From: Adiantum capillus-veneris
Taxonomy: Eukaryota > Streptophyta > Polypodiopsida > Polypodiales > Pteridaceae
Length of the DNA: 64,000 nucleotides
Assembly (NCBI GenBank): GCA_014529385.2
Contig: CM043944.1
Location: forward strand, 94,072,476 to 94,136,475
Direction of reading: 5' to 3'
Made by a program: the position numbers and the translations under genes. Of this stretch, positions 54,517 to 64,000 are shown piece after piece (position 1 is the stretch's first letter; every line of letters begins with the position of its first letter). Below the pieces are notes generated by a model that had not been told where the DNA came from, ran no database searches, and worked only from the letters and a program-made list of their open reading frames with translations.

Positions 54517-56450
54517 GGGGAGCGAGAGAGAACAGATGCTGCCGCAGCAACAAGACGGGCTATCTTCGAGGCAGGCTTGGATGGGGAGTAATCCATATCC
54601 GAGCGTCCTCTAGATAGGCGAGCCTTTAGTGAGTGCCTGGCCCAAACCCAAGCAGAGCGAGCCGTGCGCAAAGCAACCTCCTCTGTCCAGGAGTCCTCAT
54701 GAATGTATACATAGCAAGGCAAACATTGCGTATCAGCAAAAAAGTACACCACAATGTGCCTACATCCTGCTGAGTCTGGGGGTGTCACCGCAAACTTGGC
54801 CAGTGGCCACAAAGTTTGCAGCAAATCTGTAACTCCAAGTTCTCCCACGTGGTGAGAGAACTCGAGAACTTGTGTATGCAAGCATCCCACCACTGAGTCT
54901 AGGGACCACTCTGTCTTGGTCCGACCAGAGAGGGGAAAGGAGAAACCAACTACTGAGCCCAAGGCCTCTGTCCCCCTAGCGGTGAGGAACAGAGCGTGGA
55001 CCTTGAAGCAGGCTGCCTCGTGGTCTGCTGCGGAATCGCCGAGAAAGCGAGTGAATCCGTAATCGAAGAAATCCCAGTGGCGTCGGAGGTCAATGCTTGT
55101 CAGACCACGAGGGATAGCTGCAAGGGAAGATGTCTGAATCTGCAGAGGGGGCCGCAAGAAGGGCTGACCCTCTCTCGCTAGGCGACTCGTGGCAAAGGCA
55201 CTGCCAAGAGATCTACTAGCCGCCTGCGAGGGACCAGTCTCCTGAGTCGACTGTGGTACTGAAGCAGGAGGAGGGGGAGAAGGAGCTGGGGGGGGGGGGG
55301 GGGGGGGGGGCGGAGGAGAAGAGAAGCGGGGTGGGGCGACAAAGACAGGGGGGCGAGGTGGGGAGTGGATGGGAGCAGAGGGCGGGGGAGGGGATGAGGA
55401 GGAAGAGGGGAAATCTGAAGGTGGGGTGGCTGGCGAGGGTGAAGCGGAAGTGGAGGCTGGTGTAGGGGGCTCCTCCTGCTCAAGAGGACCAAAGCGGTTC
55501 CCCGTGGGAACCCACTGCTGCTGAGTAGGCACCTGAGGGCCACTCTGAGTGCCAGGCTGCCGGTGTGGCCCCTGGCGTCGACGGCCACGGGCCTGCTGCC
55601 ATCCCTCCTCCGTTGGAGCCCCAGGCTCGGAGGGTGGCTCAGAATCTGTGCGCTGTGCCGCTGGCTGTGGCTGCGGCCTAGCCTTGGCAGGCTGGGGCTG
55701 GGGCTGAGGCTGAGGCTGAGGCTGAGGTGCAGGTAGTGGCCTCCTCCGTGGACAGGCCTTCGCTAGATGGCCCATCTGTCTGCAAATGAAGCACTGGTTC
55801 GGGAGACCCGCGTACTCCACACTTTGTCTAAACCAACCCCCACTCACCCGAGGCAGAAGGATGACCTTCGGGAGCGTGTGGGTATCTCTGACCAAAACTC
55901 GAACTCAAGGAATGCCAGCCGCCTTGGCAGCTACTGAAGCTGCCGTACGAGGTGTCTCCAGGACAGTCCCGACGGCGGAGCCAATCCTGGAGAGAAGTGG
56001 AAGGTACTCCCTCCGTAAACCCGAAAAGCAGACTGAGATGGGGATGTTTGCCTCCTCTACTAGCACATCCGAAGTCGGGTCAAAACCATGTCACCACTGT
56101 CGAAAGTGGGTGCGTGATGCTCGGATGGCCAGTGGATTCATAGCTATGACCTTGGAGGCCATCTCGGAAGTCTCGAACTCGATCTGGTAGTACCCCCGTC
56201 CGAGGATCTGGACATCCAAAATCTTGCCCACCTCTGCGAGAAGGCGGGCCTGGAGAAGGTCTCGCAGCTCTCCTCTGCTAGGACGGGTGCCGAGAACCTT
56301 GCAGATGACAGAAGTCGCCTGTAAGCGCTCTACCTCTGCGGCAAGGCTCGCTTGCTCTGTCGGCGAAAGAGCAAGTCGAATGGTGGGCTCAGCGGGGTCG
56401 GGCGAGGGGGCTTCAGGAGAGTCCCTCTGTGGCGGAGCTGGAGCCTCCAT
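54513..56450 (-). pseudogene. LINE-B ORF1: DUF4283-like domain and CCHC knuckle
   Basis: ATG at 56450. After a Pro/Glu-rich start (to residue 30) comes a DUF4283/RRM-like domain (VICKVLGTRP, LRDLLQARLLAEVGKI, YYQIEFETSEMASKVI). Two TGA codons (about 56088-56090 and 55905), both plausible CGA to TGA changes, interrupt it. The knuckle CFICRQMGHLAKAC follows (near 55790), then a long Pro/Gln/Ser-rich section with PQ repeats and a poly-Pro run encoded by 23 G on the plus strand (55288-55310). The C-terminal part has YIHEDSWTEEVALRT. ORF1 proteins bind LINE RNA. The stop overlaps the start of ORF2. Confidence 0.83.
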
Positions 56451-56873
56451 CTGTGTCTACTGCTGAGTCGAAGAAGCGGATGGTGAAGAAGAACTGCAAC
56501 CGAGTGCGCCGAACACTAGTCCGAAGAAAAAGCGATGCATAGCCAGGTGCAGAAAACCTTCGGGGGCAATGCGGACAGGGGGGGGATGGAGGGAAGGATA
56601 CAGTGGCGAGCGAAGGAACAAAAGGCTGCGGGGGCGGGGGGGAGAGAAAACAGCCGGGGAATGGGGGGGCAGCGGGTGGGTTAAAGGGCAGCTAGGGGCG
56701 AGAGCGGCGGGCAGCTGGGGGCAGCGGTGGCGGGCTGGGCTGGGCGAGGGAGACAGTGCGAGGGCGAGAGGGGGGGGCAATGGAGGCAGCGCGAGGGCGA
56801 GAGAGAGAGGGGGGGTGAGGGGCAACGATGGCGCAGGGGGGGGGGGAGCGTGCAGCAGCAGCGAGAGTTTCCT
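56451..56873 (-). other. LINE-B 5' untranslated region
   Basis: About 420 bp of CT-rich sequence on the minus strand (G-rich on the plus), with tandem GGGGGGCAATGGAGGCAG-like words. L1-type 5' regions hold an internal promoter. The open frames seen here on both strands are compositional. Confidence 0.55.
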
Positions 56874-58006
56874 CCTTAGTTGTTGGTTTCTTTCCAATTA
56901 TTTTCGTTTAATTTTTAAGACCCTCTTTTTGAATTTGCAAATGGCCGGACATTGTATGGCTAGTGTGAAATAGTAGTTTCACCTGCAAATGGGAAGTTGG
57001 TCAGCACTAGAATTCTAGTAGTAAAAAGGTGTCTAGGCTCAGTTTAAAGTCATCTAGGTCCCCTCACTGCACTTAATAAGTTGGTGGATAATAGGAAAAT
57101 AACTCCATAGAGGGACAGTGACAAGGTGGGGCCACCTAGAGAAAATCACCCGAGAACTGGGCTACATTGCATTTTTGGACGTGGCCCCAATGGTGAAAGA
57201 TGGTCAGATGACCCGTGAGAGTCCAATGGAAGCATCTCCTAAATTTAGGGAACTGCTATTACGGGCCATGAAATCTGTTGGCATTATTAGCTCCGGAAGG
57301 ACAAGAGGAACATTTCATTACTCTGCTGCTAAGTCAACTGAGCAACCGGTTGAGATATTTTTAGACCAGAAGGTCCAAAGCGGGGAATTAATGCATAAGT
57401 ACCACTTGGCACATTTTTGGGCATTTCCCAGCTTAAGAGAGAGAGAAGCATTAAAATAAAACGTGGATTGCTTTTTTCAGGCGTATGGTGGATTGTTGCA
57501 GGTACCAAAGCTACTGTGTGCTTGCCTACCCCACAACATTCACTGTCTCTCTCCCCTCCGTGCAGGTATGTGATGCCCCACAAGAGGGCTCTTCATTTGA
57601 CCTATGTACAGTTGTGTGGGTTCATGCGCGATTGCCGAGGCAAGAGCCTCTTGCATAGGTACTGGATTAGCTAGTTGCTAATCCCCCGTAGGTACAGGTG
57701 AATTCAGAGAGATTTCACACGAGAAATCTCGATTGATTCAAAGGGCAAGTAGCCCTATAGGTGCGGGAGCTTGAGGACTTGCTACAGATGCGACCGGCTC
57801 GCAAAACGGAGCCAAAAACAGGGAAATACAGCCTGCTGTGTATTTTTGCAGGTTTAGGGTTTTGGCTATAAATGGTCCCTAATACCCCCAGGAGGTCTGG
57901 GGACACGAAGGGACCACTGTGCGGGTGATCTGGTGCATTTTCAGGGCAGAAAACAGAGAATTCATCGTGCTGCAGATTCTCACCAGGTTTTGCAAATTGT
58001 CCGTAT

Positions 58007-58142
58007 CATAGTCACAAGGGACGCATTCCAGGACGGGGAACGGGGGACGGGGCTCAAATGGATTTTTAGTGTTGCGGGACGGCAAGTGGGGACAGAAAAG
58101 CGGGGATGGGAAGCCCGAAAAAGGGCGTCCCCTGTGACTATG
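58007..58142. mobile_element. hAT-like MITE (family 2, copy 2)
   Basis: 136 bp with ends CATAGTCACAAGGGACGC and inverted CATAGTCACAGGGGACGCC. Flanks GTCCGTAT (57999-58006) and GTCCATAT (58143-58150) form an 8-bp duplication with one mismatch. The core 'ctcaaatggatttttag' and 'gggaagccc' are shared with 29517-29647. It sits inside the L2 LTR, where other L2 copies read uninterrupted 'cccgtatgcgtcggg'. Confidence 0.9.
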
Positions 58143-58507
58143 GTCCATATGCGTCGGGAAAGTCATTTTTTACGTGGGGATATTGTCTGTGAAGCGTCCT
58201 AGTACAATTATGTTGCTGAAATCGGGCCAGAACAGGTCCTTATTCAACCCAGATTATGCGGGGCAGCTCGTAGGAAATCACAGGCTTTATTCCCTCTTTG
58301 AATACAATAAAGAAATACCGAAAGGGGTGGCAGTCTTTGGGGCCAACAGTTGTCGGCGTCTGCTTGGTAGCACTCTAGCTTCCAAGCTGTGTATGTTGAA
58401 GTGTCAATTCCCATTACAGGTTTTATTTGCAAGTTTTTCTGTGTCCTAAAGTCTAGAGTAAAGTTTTGGGTGAAAGCCAAAGTCTACCACCCTATGGACC
58501 GGTTTCA

Positions 58508-58607
58508 GCATCGGTACTTAGAGTCAGCGTCTATTGAACTGGTTTATGGCATGTATCTGTTTTGCAGGCGTAATCGAGGACGATTACCATTCTTTCAAGA
58601 GGGGGTA
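58508..58607 (+). other. Gypsy 3' tail and second polypurine tract
   Basis: 100 bp with words shared with 49900-49972 (GGCATGTAT, AATCGAGGACG, CAAGAGGGGG then TA) and followed by the L1 LTR start. It is the last bit of the internal region of the L1-LTR element, sitting just after the end of the L2 LTR. Confidence 0.7.
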
Positions 58608-59203
58608 TGTCACAAACTGCTAACGTGGCATAACCTACTGACAATAAGTTGTTCCTAACTTATGGGACATTGTCGAGGGGACAAAAGGCACACAAAGAAA
58701 TTAGCCTGCGTAAGTGTTGATGACGTGGTTGACTGTACGGACACCGCAGGTTGTGTTGGCTGCTGACGTGGTAAAATGTACGGATTTTCGCATATTGCGC
58801 TGACAGTGTTGACATGGCACAACTGTACTGATTTCCGCAAACAACGCTAGCCGCTTTTGGGCCTTCTGCTTTTGAGTTAGAAGCTTTTTATGTAACTTCT
58901 CTTAGGGCTCTGCTTTTGGCATCCGTTTGTAAGAATAAAAGGAACCTAGGGTCCTCACTTTGCAGAGATCTGGATGCAGAGATTGAGAGCTAAGGACCCG
59001 CGGGAGTTGTATTGTGCTCAAAGTTTAATACGAAAAGAAATACCGAAAGGGACGCCGGTCTTTGGGGCCAATCTCTCTTGGCATAGAACTACGCCGGGCC
59101 GTGTCGACTCAATTTAACTGTGATTTGATTCTGTGAAGTGTTTTAAGTGAATGTCTCTCGTGTCGTGACAGATTCTAGATTTGGGGTGTCCAAGTTTGTT
59201 ACA
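58608..59203 (+). repeat. L1 right LTR, complete
   Basis: 596 bp from TGTCACAAACTGC to TTTGTTACA. It contains the block 'gaaataccgaaaggg...ccggtctttggggccaat' seen also in L2 LTR ends, so L1 and L2 share R-region sequence. It is followed by TGGTC and the Gout knuckle. Confidence 0.82.
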
Positions 59204-59788
59204 TGGTCACTTTGCTACAAATTGTCCACAAAGAAGAAGACCAGTTGATTTGGATGACAAAGAGGACAAGAAAGGCAAGAAGCCTAAACCCACGACAGGT
59301 CTAGTGCCAGATATGATGGGTGATAGGCCAAGTTCAGATGCCAGTGAGTTATGCAAAGCGTGGGGTAAAGTTAGGGACTAGACATCATTTATCTTCTTTG
59401 ATCCAGGTGCTAAAGCAAACTTTATCTCACCAAAGTTGGCCATCAAGCTGGGCATCAAAGCTGAAGAGATGGGGTACACAGCAGAGGCAGAGTGTGTTAC
59501 GCCTATATTTGGAAAGCTGCCTGTGCATATTCAGTCATATGTGGACACATAAGAATTTTACATCATTCCATTGGAAGGGTGCCATGCGCTGTTGGGAATC
59601 CCATGGATGTTCTGTATACATGGAGTGCTGGATGTCTTCAACAAAAAGATCACCCTTCACCATAGGGGAAAAACTCACATCCTTGATGTAAAGCTTAAAG
59701 GGGAGTCTGTCCTTATTGTATCTGCTTCAACTGTCACTTCTGTGATTAAAATCATCTTTTTGTGCACTTGATTTTTGCACGTGATGTT
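59204..59788 (+). pseudogene. Gout knuckle end and protease
   Basis: Resumes the gag of 43.1-44.7 kb: GHFATNCPQRRRPVD completes the CCHC knuckle, then the KKGKKPKPTTGLVPDMMGDRPS linker and protease (FFDPGAKANFIS, PLEGCHALLGIPWMF). It has a TAG at about 59379, a short deletion near 59490, a TAA at about 59549 and a frameshift near 59750. It stops at GATGTTTCAG, where LINE-C replaces the following 130 bp or so. Confidence 0.85.
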
Positions 59789-62145
59789 TCAGTGGACCCA
59801 GGTGGGTGACAGAGTGACGGGGGCGTTCTTTGAGACCGTGGGACCCCGGCATGCGCACGCCAGTGTCAGCCAGTTGAGGAGGCCTGACGGGAAGTTGCCT
59901 CAGAGCCAGAGGACATGCGTGCAGTTGCTACTGACTTTTACTGTGACCTGTTGTCATCAAAGCCTCAATCATAGCGTCGGGATGCATGCAGAGAGCAGGT
60001 TTGAGCACATATGCCTTGTCTTGTGACTGAGGAGATGCACTAGAGGCTTGAGCTGCCTCTTCAGCTAGAGGAGCTCCATGCGGTCCTCAGAGAACTTCCC
60101 CGTGGTAGCTGTCTCGGCGAGGATGGTCCGACTCCCAGTTTTTTCTTAGAGTAGTGGGACTTGCTTGGCTTGGACCTATGTAGCGCTTTCCAGTACAGAG
60201 ATGCTTGACAGCATGAGTGAGGGCTTGATCTACCTCATTCCCAAGGAGGGTGGCTCCTTGGATGAGATTCTGCAGTGGTGACCCATCACCATCCTCAACT
60301 CAGCCTACAAAATTCTTGCCAAGGCTCTGAGTTTGAGGATTTAACCAGTTCTAAAGAGCATTATACATGGGATCCAGACAGGTTTTGTCAAGGAGCGCAG
60401 TATCCTTGACAACTTCTTTACTTTTTGGGAGGCTTCTGCCCTCACGCGGCTCCGTGGTGAGGATTTGGTGATTCTTCTTCTCGATTTTGAGAAGGCTGAC
60501 GATAGAATTGACTGGGACTTTTTGGAGGGCACTCTACGTAGGATGGGCTTCTCAGATGCTTGGATTAGACGTATGTCAGCTCTCTACAGGCGTGCACACA
60601 GTCAGTTGCTTTTGGCAGGAGGTAGAGGAGACCGTTGCATGCTCACACACTCGGTTAGACAGGGCTGCCCTCTTGCCCCCTTCCTCTTTCTGTTCTATGT
60701 TGAGGCGATGAGCAGATTTTTGGTTTCACAGCAGGTTGGTCTATGTGGCTTAGCGCTCTCTATTCGGGGTGACGAGCTACTGGATGCCGAGTTTGCAGAC
60801 GACTCAGCTTTGTACTTGAAGTGCCAGGAGGCCAACCTACACAGGTGTGAGCAGGCTCTTGAGACGTTTTGTTGTGCGTCAGGCGCATTGATCAACTGGA
60901 GGAAGACAATGGCTTTCTCGGTTGGTAGTGCTCCTGTGCTTGATTGGCTGCAAGGTGAGGGTTTAAGATGGATCCGCTCAGGGACTGTAGTTCGATACTT
61001 GGGCTGTCAGGTTGGCTCGGACTTGTCTCATGAGCAACAAATTGCTCCCCTCCTCCTGTCCATCAGGAGGAAGCTGTTACATTGGAGCTCGGCACGACTT
61101 TCTTTGGTAGGCAGAGTTGTAGTGGCCAACCAAGTGTTGTTGGCTACTATGTGGTACATTACATCTTGTTGGGTTTTTTCGAGCTCCTGCATCAGCCAGG
61201 TAGAGAGGCTGATCAGGAACCTCCTTTGGTTAGGGCGCGACACTCAGATAGCCAGGGCCAAAGTGGCATGGCAGATCATCACTCTACCTTGTTCTCGGGG
61301 GGGTTGGGGATCATAGACCCTGCACAGCAGAGCAGAGCCCTTCTTGGGAAGCTTGTTGTCAGAGGATTGCTTCTACGGGAGGAGCCCTGGAAGGAGTTTT
61401 TGCTTCAGCGGCTTAGAGCTAGAGTGCCTTAGGCAGGAGGCCCTTGGAGACCTTCCATCATATGGATTTTCACAAAGATGTGCAGAGTTGGGCTGAGCAA
61501 GAGACTAGAGGATCGTTTTGCTGTGAGCCTGCTTCGCTCTTGGGAGCAGCTGCGGAGAAGCCTGAAGCATCACCAACCCACTTACACGGAGGAGCGCCTG
61601 AGACAGCCCCTTGTTTGGAACCCCATGGTTAGCACTCAGAGAGGCCACTTGGTTGGTACTAGGCCTCATGTTCTTGGGGTCCCATGGTAGAGGGTCCAAT
61701 ACGCACTTTAAGTGACTGGCTACAATTCTCAGGTTTATCAGAGGAGCTTCAGAGCATTCAGCTATAGGGCATGAGAGGGGTGCAGAGCATGTGTCAAGAC
61801 ATCACAAAGGCAGTACCAGCTGAGTGGCTTACACCTCTCGAGTCAGCAGCGCCCAGATGGATGGGGGCCTTCACGCAACTGGAGGTCCTCATCGCAGTTC
61901 GGGCTTGCTCAGAGACTGTACCCTCCATGTGTTTCGAGCTTCAGGGAGAGGGTCGATCACACAGAGTCTCAGTAGAGGCACCACAAGTTGCAGAGTGTCG
62001 TTTTTAGAGGATCGGAGTTGTGGGCATCTGTGGGAGGACTTGTGTCATAGATCCCGACCCTAGCAGCTTTTGTGGCAGGCCACTGGTCGCTGTAGAGCTG
62101 TCCACTGGCACGAGTGCAGTGGGATCCTGGAGAGTAGTTTTGGAG
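59789..62145 (+). mobile_element. LINE-C fragment (ORF2 middle) inside Gout pol
   Basis: Plus-strand piece collinear with LINE-B ORF2 from the linker (QWTQVGDRVTGAFFETVGPRH) through RT to the C-terminal part (GICGRTCVIDPD). Neither end is a natural LINE end: there is no poly(A) and no target duplication. The junctions share a few bases with both partners (TCAG on the left). About 130 bp of gypsy sequence between protease and RT is missing. Confidence 0.88.
59792..62060 (+). pseudogene. LINE-C reverse transcriptase region
   Basis: The longest open part (60465-61316) contains ILLLDFEKADDRIDWDFLEGTL, the RQGCPLAPFLFLFYVEA motif, the intact catalytic EFADDSALY and the NWRKTMAFSV and LGCQVG motifs. 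Upstream parts (SEGLIYLIPKEGGS, ILNSAYKILAKALSLRI) are broken by stops near 60280 and 60342. Downstream, a frameshift near 61310 and stops break the C-terminal part (WKEFLLQRLRARVP, RHVLGVPW). Confidence 0.85.
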
Positions 62146-62750
62146 TTGGTGCCAAGTTGTAGCACACCAAATAGACCTCCCTATAGGGTTAGTGTGGCTC
62201 AACAGATTGAGACTATGTTCAAGTAAAGGAGCTGCTAGAGAAAGGGCTTCTAGTGCAGAAGAAGGATGGCTCTTGGCGCATGTGTATTGAATACTGTGCG
62301 TTGAATAAGAATACCATCAAGAACAGGTCTCCTATTCCTAGGATTGACGATATTCTTGACAAACTAAAGGGTGTTGCTATTTTCAGCAAGATAGACCTTA
62401 AGAGTGGGTACCATCAGATTCATATCAGGCTAGAGGATGTGCACAAGACTGCGTTTAGGACGACATTTGGTATGTATGAGTTCCAGTGATGCTGTTCGGT
62501 CTTACAAATGCTCTTGCAACGTTCGATATGCTGATGGATTGGATCTTCTGCCCACATCAAAAGTTTGTCGGCACATTCTTTGATGACATAATAGTCTATT
62601 CAAAGAATAAAGAGGAGCATAGGCATCACTTGACCATTGTCTTTGAAGAGCTACGCAGTCACATATTGCTTGTTAATCCTAAGAAAAGTGAGTTCTTGGA
62701 AGAGATTCACTTTCTTGGCCACATAGTGTCAAAGGATGGTGTTTGAATGG
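62146..62750 (+). pseudogene. Gout reverse transcriptase
   Basis: Picks up at LVPSCSTPNRPPYRVS. It has lost a stretch near 62222-62250 (the QPSSSPFCSPV region is missing). It continues [89 protein letters not shown] and ends in TGA at 62743-62745. A frameshift at about 62487 separates the last third. The RT box FFDD is kept. Confidence 0.87.
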
Positions 62751-64000
62751 ATCATGCCAAGGTTGAAGCAATTAGGACATGGCCAGATTTGAAGACTGTG
62801 CATGATGTCCGTAGCTTCTTGGGCTTATGCTCTTACTGTAGAAGGTTTATCAGGAACTTTACGGAGATTGCTTCAATACATGCTTTGCAAAAGAAAGAGG
62901 TCACGTTCAAGTGGACACAAAAAGAGATTTCAGCTTTCAATCTCTTAAAGGAAAAGATGACATCGTATCCAGTAATTGTGTTACCAGACCTCAGGAAGTC
63001 ATTTGTGGTCCAGTGTGATGCGTTTGGCAAGAGTATTGGGGCAGTGTTAATGCAAGATGGTCGGGTAGTAGCTTACGAGACTAGAATCTTGCAAGGCCAG
63101 ATAAGACTATGCAAATCTATGAGAAACATCTATTGGCCGGATAAGAGTATGCAAATCTATGAGAAACATCTATTGGCCGTGATTCATGCGCTCTCTAGCT
63201 GGAAGCACTACCTATCAGGTGCTGATTTGGTTTTCCAGACAGATCATCAAACCTTGCGATACTTCTTGACACAATCAAAGTTATCCAAAAAGCACATGGG
63301 ATGGGCAAACATTCTCTCTATGTTTCACTTTCAGATTCCGCGTGTGGAAGGCAAGAAGAATGTTGTGGCTCATGCGTTATCCAGAAAGCCACAAATTTCA
63401 GCTGTGTCAATTGCTTATCATTATGAGCTTGATGACATGAAGGAACAATATGCTATTGATGAAGATTTTGCAAGGATGTTTGAACAGTTGCAAGATGGGC
63501 AGCGCCATGAGCACTACCTCCTCAAGGATGGTTTTATGATGATGCATGGCAGACTATGTGTCACTAGGCCATTGCTACATAAGGTTATGGTAGAAAGCCA
63601 TGTCCCACCGTATGCAGGGCATCGTGGTATAGATGCGACAGTGAAAGTGGTTGAGACATTCTTTTATTGGCCTACTTTGAGGAGAGAGGTGGATGCCTTT
63701 GTGCCCGCATGCGTGATTTGCCAAAAGGTCAAGTTTGACAAGCAAAAGGCACCAGGGTTATTACAGCCACTGCCTATTTCAGATAAGCGATGGGAAAGCC
63801 TTGCTATGGATTTTATCTTGGATCTTCCAAGAACACCGACAGGGAATGATACCATTATTTGCAGGTTCAACAAGCATGCCCATTTTATTCCTGTTAGGAA
63901 GAAGATAAAATCTGACCTAATGGCACGGTTGTTTATGTACAATGTTTTCAAGTACCATGGTCTGCCACAGTCTATTGTCAGTGATCGTGATCCTCGTATG
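62751..64000 (+). pseudogene. Gout RNase H and integrase, runs off the window
   Basis: Several frames: RSFLGLCSYCRRFIRNF, RNase H (FVVQCDAFGKSIGAVLMQDGRVVAYE). A 40-bp tandem duplication (63101-63180) shifts the frame before LLAVIHALSSWKHYL. Then come VVAHALSRKP (Asp of ADALSR lost), the integrase finger (HVPPYAGHRGIDAT, ACVICQKVKFDKQKAP), MDFILDLPRTPTGND and the SIVSDRDP catalytic Asp at the very end. A short deletion near 63850 removes the IW of NDAIWTI. The element continues past 64000. Confidence 0.85.
63101..63180 (+). repeat. 40-bp tandem duplication in RNase H
   Basis: 63101-63140 and 63141-63180 are the same 40 bases with two differences. Other gypsy copies have one unit. 40 is not a multiple of three, so it shifts the reading frame. 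Confidence 0.92.

Larger units (their letters stand above)
50012..56873 (-). mobile_element. LINE-B, near full-length plant L1-type element
   Basis: 6.86 kb minus-strand LINE with its poly(A) end as a T run at 50012-50023 and an exact 13-bp target duplication CCTTAGTTGTTGG (49999-50011 and 56874-56886). It has a 5' GC-rich untranslated region, ORF1 (DUF4283-like plus CCHC) and ORF2 (endonuclease, RT, zf-RVT). Both ORFs carry stops, so it is no longer autonomous, but length and duplication show a complete target-primed insertion. Confidence 0.93.
49973..58507 (+). repeat. G4b 3' LTR (L2 family), split by LINE-B and a MITE
   Basis: LTR pieces are 49973-50011, 56887-58006 and 58151-58507. It starts TGTCACAAGGACG and ends GGACCGGTTTCA. 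LINE-B occupies 50012-56873 and a MITE 58007-58142. Removing both leaves about 1.5 kb, the L2 length. The sequence is more diverged from R1's LTR than the R1 LTRs are from each other, so this is an older copy. Confidence 0.85.
44723..59203 (+). mobile_element. 14.5-kb L1-LTR insertion splitting Gout
   Basis: The left boundary is an L1 LTR start (TGACACAAACTG, expected TGTCACAAACTG) at 44723; the right boundary is the L1 LTR end (TTGTTACA) at 59203. Flanks are TGGTT (44718-44722) and TGGTC (59204-59208), and the gag knuckle of Gout is continuous across the gap (CEQPG then HFATNCPQRRRP). Its inside is rearranged: a truncated left LTR, gypsy G4b, an L2 LTR split by LINE-B, a short internal tail, and the intact right LTR. 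Confidence 0.75.

Noticed and set aside
1-64000. CRISPR array, operon or bacterial system
   Set aside because: No evenly spaced short repeats with unique spacers. Introns, plant LTR/LINE/hAT elements and chromodomains show a plant nuclear genome.

Overview
This is a block of nested transposable elements from a large plant nuclear genome. The evidence is Ty3/gypsy elements of chromovirus type (chromodomain after the integrase), Ty1/copia LTRs primed by initiator tRNA-Met, L1-type LINEs whose ORF1 carries a DUF4283-like domain and a CCHC knuckle, and hAT transposases of the DUF659/BED class. The mixture would fit a fern, lycophyte or other large-genome plant, but nothing in the window identifies the species. 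I found no convincing host gene, rRNA, tRNA or CRISPR array.

Layout. 1-2.5 kb: AT-rich sequence with no recognisable gene. 2.5-4.1 kb: degenerate gypsy pieces (a minus-strand chromodomain tail, an LTR I call L1, a fragment of a second LTR I call L0). 4.1-10.2 kb: a gag-only copia element whose 3' end, together with 94 bp of flanking DNA, is present three times in tandem. 10.5-28.4 kb: chromovirus F1 (plus strand), sitting in an L0 LTR. F1's 3' LTR was split by chromovirus R1 (minus strand, 16.0-27.3 kb), and R1 was split in gag by hAT element hAT2 (20.7-24.1 kb). The F1, R1 and hAT2 insertions each have exact target-site duplications. 28.4-31.3 kb: the rest of the L0 LTR and the decayed 5' half of a gypsy element (F0). 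31.3-42.7 kb: LINE-A (minus strand), holding a solo LTR inside an opposite solo LTR (33.0-35.9 kb) and hAT element hAT1 (38.3-42.2 kb). 43.1-64.0 kb: a decayed gypsy element (Gout) split by a 14.5 kb L1-LTR insertion (44.7-59.2 kb). That insertion contains gypsy G4b, LINE-B (50.0-56.9 kb, nearly full length) and two small hAT-like MITEs. A third LINE fragment (LINE-C) replaces part of Gout pol.

Almost every coding region is a pseudogene, broken by premature stops (many of them one C-to-T or G-to-A step from the sense codon in a sister copy), small tandem duplications and indels. The genes do not form a pathway. The content is gag (capsid), protease, reverse transcriptase, RNase H, integrase and chromodomain of LTR elements, ORF1 and endonuclease/RT of LINEs, and hAT transposases. 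The most interesting observations are the copia 3'-end triplication, the chromovirus primed by tRNA-Glu, the opposed nested solo LTRs forming a large inverted repeat, the hAT2/MITE relationship, the LINE ORF1/ORF2 stop-start overlap, and a poly(A)-less LINE fragment used as filler DNA.
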